This document shows positions 6,347 through 7,633 of a stretch of 7,633 nt of DNA, piece after piece. This stretch comes from Bacteroidales bacterium (lineage in GTDB: Bacteria > Bacteroidota > Bacteroidia > Bacteroidales > UBA4181): contig JAIRLS010000047.1 of assembly GCA_031259205.1 (NCBI GenBank), positions 1 through 7,633 of the forward strand, read 5' to 3'. A program made the position numbers and the translations under genes. Numbering within the stretch: position 1 is the stretch's first letter; every line of letters begins with the position of its first letter. The notes under the pieces were generated by a model. That model ran no database searches, was not told where the DNA came from, and saw nothing but the letters and a program-made list of their open reading frames with translations.

Positions 6347-6626
6347 GGAGTATATATCGGCTCTTCATCAGCATTGCGCAGCAGTTCAATCCCATACGGG
6401 GTTGCTCGGGAGGGGGCGGCGTTGTTCCCAAACTGCGTTGCGCCTGTTCGGGGTTATGTATGTACGACACCGGCGAGGCCTGTTATATTTTCCGGAATCT
6501 ATGCCGCATGATGATAAAAGGAGGTTGCCGCCTCATACAGGCAAAGCGTCCGGCAAATTTCTCGGCGACGCCGGCTGTGGTTGCAGACAACCGACAACTT
6601 TACTGGTTATACTCGAAAGAAATTAA
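6347..6626. other. Intergenic region without a supported gene
   Basis: Between the pump stop and the promoter-like site at 6627 there are overlapping plus-strand open frames (6333-6626 and 6460-6672) and minus-strand ones. They are Arg-, Cys- and Gly-rich, have no recognisable domain, and one runs straight through the promoter element. I found no TolC-like sequence, tRNA or clear intrinsic terminator. It may be decayed sequence or a dispersed non-coding repeat. Confidence 0.5.
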
Positions 6627-6658
6627 TTTGCAAAAGCCAGATAAAAAACAGACCTTTG
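6627..6658 (+). promoter_or_regulatory. Bacteroidota-type promoter candidate before the broken ATPase locus
   Basis: TTTG at 6627-6630 is separated by 20 bp from GACCTTTG at 6651-6658, which is one mismatch from TAnnTTTG. It would drive the short frame at 6663 and the ATPase-like gene at 6775. Confidence 0.55.
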
Positions 6659-6669
6659 CATCATGCAAA
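6655..6669. promoter_or_regulatory. 15-bp dyad over the -7 element and a start codon
   Basis: TTTGCAT at 6655-6661 and ATGCAAA at 6663-6669 form a perfect inverted repeat around a single C. It overlaps the TTTG of the -7 element and the ATG at 6663. A related 8-bp palindrome, TTTGCAAA, covers the -33 element at 6627-6634. Such placement would suit a repressor site, but this is inference. Confidence 0.55.
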
Positions 6670-6878
6670 TAGATATGACCCCGGAAGAGTGATCCGAATT
6701 GAAATTGGTTCGGCGCAACGTAAGCGGTTCCAAATATTGGGGCTATAACTGCAAAGGTTATTTATTGATAAGAAATGATGAAATCATTCAACACCACAGG
6801 GCCATGCGACCCTCAAAGACATTACATGCTACCGCCCGAAGAGCGTCTGGTCGGAGCAGGTTTAAGTCGTTATATTGA
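6663..6878 (+). pseudogene. Short broken reading frame of unknown family
   Basis: An ATG at 6663, five bases after the -7 element, opens a 9-codon frame (MQIDMTPEE) that stops at TGA, 6690-6692. The same frame then stays open to 6876-6878 and first reads SELKLVRRNVSGSKYWGYN, which has the composition of an ordinary protein. Changing one base (TGA to TGG, Trp) would join the two into MQIDMTPEE-W-SELKLV. I do not recognise the family. The last third overlaps the ATPase gene in another frame and is probably chance. It may be a gene remnant with a nonsense mutation, a 9-residue leader peptide, or coincidence. Confidence 0.3.
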
Positions 6879-7633
6879 CGAACAGCTCTATTGGGTGCTT
6901 CATGCGCCGCGCCAAACGGGGAAAACGACTTTTCTTATCAGTTGGATGCGCGAACTCAACGCCTCCGACAAATATGTCGCCTGTTATGTGAGCGTGGAGC
7001 GCTGCCAGGGCATTCAGGATATTGAACGGGCAATACCTGCAATATATGATGCCGTTCGCCAAAGTGCAAGGATGGAAAGTTTGCCTGTACCTGAAATTAT
7101 ATCGGGCAATCCGGTAAGTTTGCTGAGTGAAACGCTTGAGGAATGGGCAAAACTTGTCGCCCCCAAACCGTTAATCGTTCTCTTCGACGAAGTGGACGTT
7201 CTGACGGGTGGGGCAATGATAAGTTTCCTGCGGCAACTGCGCGGCGGCTTTGCGTCCCGCGAAACGGGAAAATTCCCCGTATCCGTGGCGCTTGTCGGCA
7301 TGCGCGATTTGAAGGATTATCTCGTGCAAAGCTAGGACGGAAAAGCATTAAATCCCGGCTCGCCGTTTAACATCAAGGAAGATTCCATTTTATTAAAAAA
7401 CTTTAACGAACAGGATATTGCCCGACTTTTTGCTCAACGGACAGCAGAGACCGGGCAAAAAATCACGCAGGAAGCATTGGATTATGTCTGGGAACAGTCG
7501 CAGGGGCAGCCATGGATTGTCAATAACCTGTTCAAGCGCGCTACCATCAAGATTCTGGATTACAAAAGCGCTGAAACAGTCGAATTAAAGCACGTCGTCG
7601 AGGCGCGCCAACAGATGGTCGAAGCGCGTGAAA
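6775..7633 (+). pseudogene. AAA-like ATPase gene interrupted by an in-frame TAG (right end cut by window)
   Basis: The frame from ATG 6775 encodes 186 residues, meets TAG at 7333-7335, then continues open for 99 more codons to the window edge. The opening FNTTGPCDPQRHYMLPPEER, a Walker A of the form APRQTGKTT (residues 44-52) and a Walker B LIVLFDEVD (133-141) mark an AAA-like ATPase common in Bacteroidetes and Cyanobacteria; AAA_35 is a tentative family name. After VGMRDLKDYLVQS comes the TAG, then DGKALNPGSPFNIKEDS, LFAQRTAETGQ and SQGQPWIVNNLFKRA. These are what the family carries next, so the stop splits what was one protein. The stop could derive from CAG (Gln) by one change. The product, if made, would keep both nucleotide-binding motifs but lose the following helical part. 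A second ATG lies one codon later. The function of the family is not established; it may be regulatory. Sequencing error is an alternative. Confidence 0.82.

Noticed and set aside
6333..6672. Two overlapping plus-strand open frames after the pump (97 and 70 codons)
   Set aside because: Unusual Arg/Cys/Gly-rich composition, no domain, mutual overlap, and the second runs through the promoter element at 6627-6658.
6690..7335. Alternative genetic code or stop-codon recoding (TGA as Trp, TAG as Gln)
   Set aside because: The metal operon genes in the same window end normally on TGA or TAA and have no internal stops, so local mutation is simpler.

Overview
The window looks like a chromosomal segment from a Bacteroidota (Bacteroidales-like) bacterium. 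The clearest support is promoter architecture. Upstream of the gene at 615 there is a TTTG element, 19 bp, then TATCTTTG, matching the phylum's -33 TTTG / -7 TAnnTTTG pattern. A slightly degraded version sits near 6627-6658. Translation starts mostly lack Shine-Dalgarno sequences, and the proteins resemble Bacteroidetes families. I cannot assign a genus.

Layout: (1) 1-156, minus strand: the first 52 codons of a Gfo/Idh/MocA-type NAD(P)-dependent oxidoreductase, running off the left edge. (2) 157-614: a divergent intergenic region with six tandem 23-bp units, each built on a 16-bp near-palindrome, followed by further dyads and the promoter of the right-hand operon. (3) 615-6346, plus strand: a heavy-metal efflux operon. 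It encodes a small His-rich exported protein, a lipoprotein periplasmic adaptor (CusB/CzcB type), a CDF zinc-type transporter with a His-repeat N-terminus, and a full-length HME-RND pump (CusA/CzcA type). (4) 6347-6774: no convincing intact gene; a promoter-like element with two TTTGCA-based dyads and a short broken reading frame. (5) 6775 to the right edge: an AAA-like ATPase gene interrupted by an in-frame amber codon at 7333, with clear family-like sequence continuing past it to the window end.

How the genes plausibly cooperate (inference): the CDF protein would move a divalent cation such as zinc from cytoplasm to periplasm. The small His-rich protein and the acidic/His-rich N-terminus of the adaptor could bind the metal there. 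The RND pump with its adaptor would expel it across the outer membrane. The outer-membrane TolC-family channel normally required is not in the window, so it must be encoded elsewhere or be supplied by another system. No metal-responsive regulator is encoded here.

I did not find a clear new defence or mobile system. The least explained items are the 23-bp palindromic array, the perfect 10-bp dyad just before the adaptor gene, and the promoter-overlapping dyads before the broken ATPase locus.
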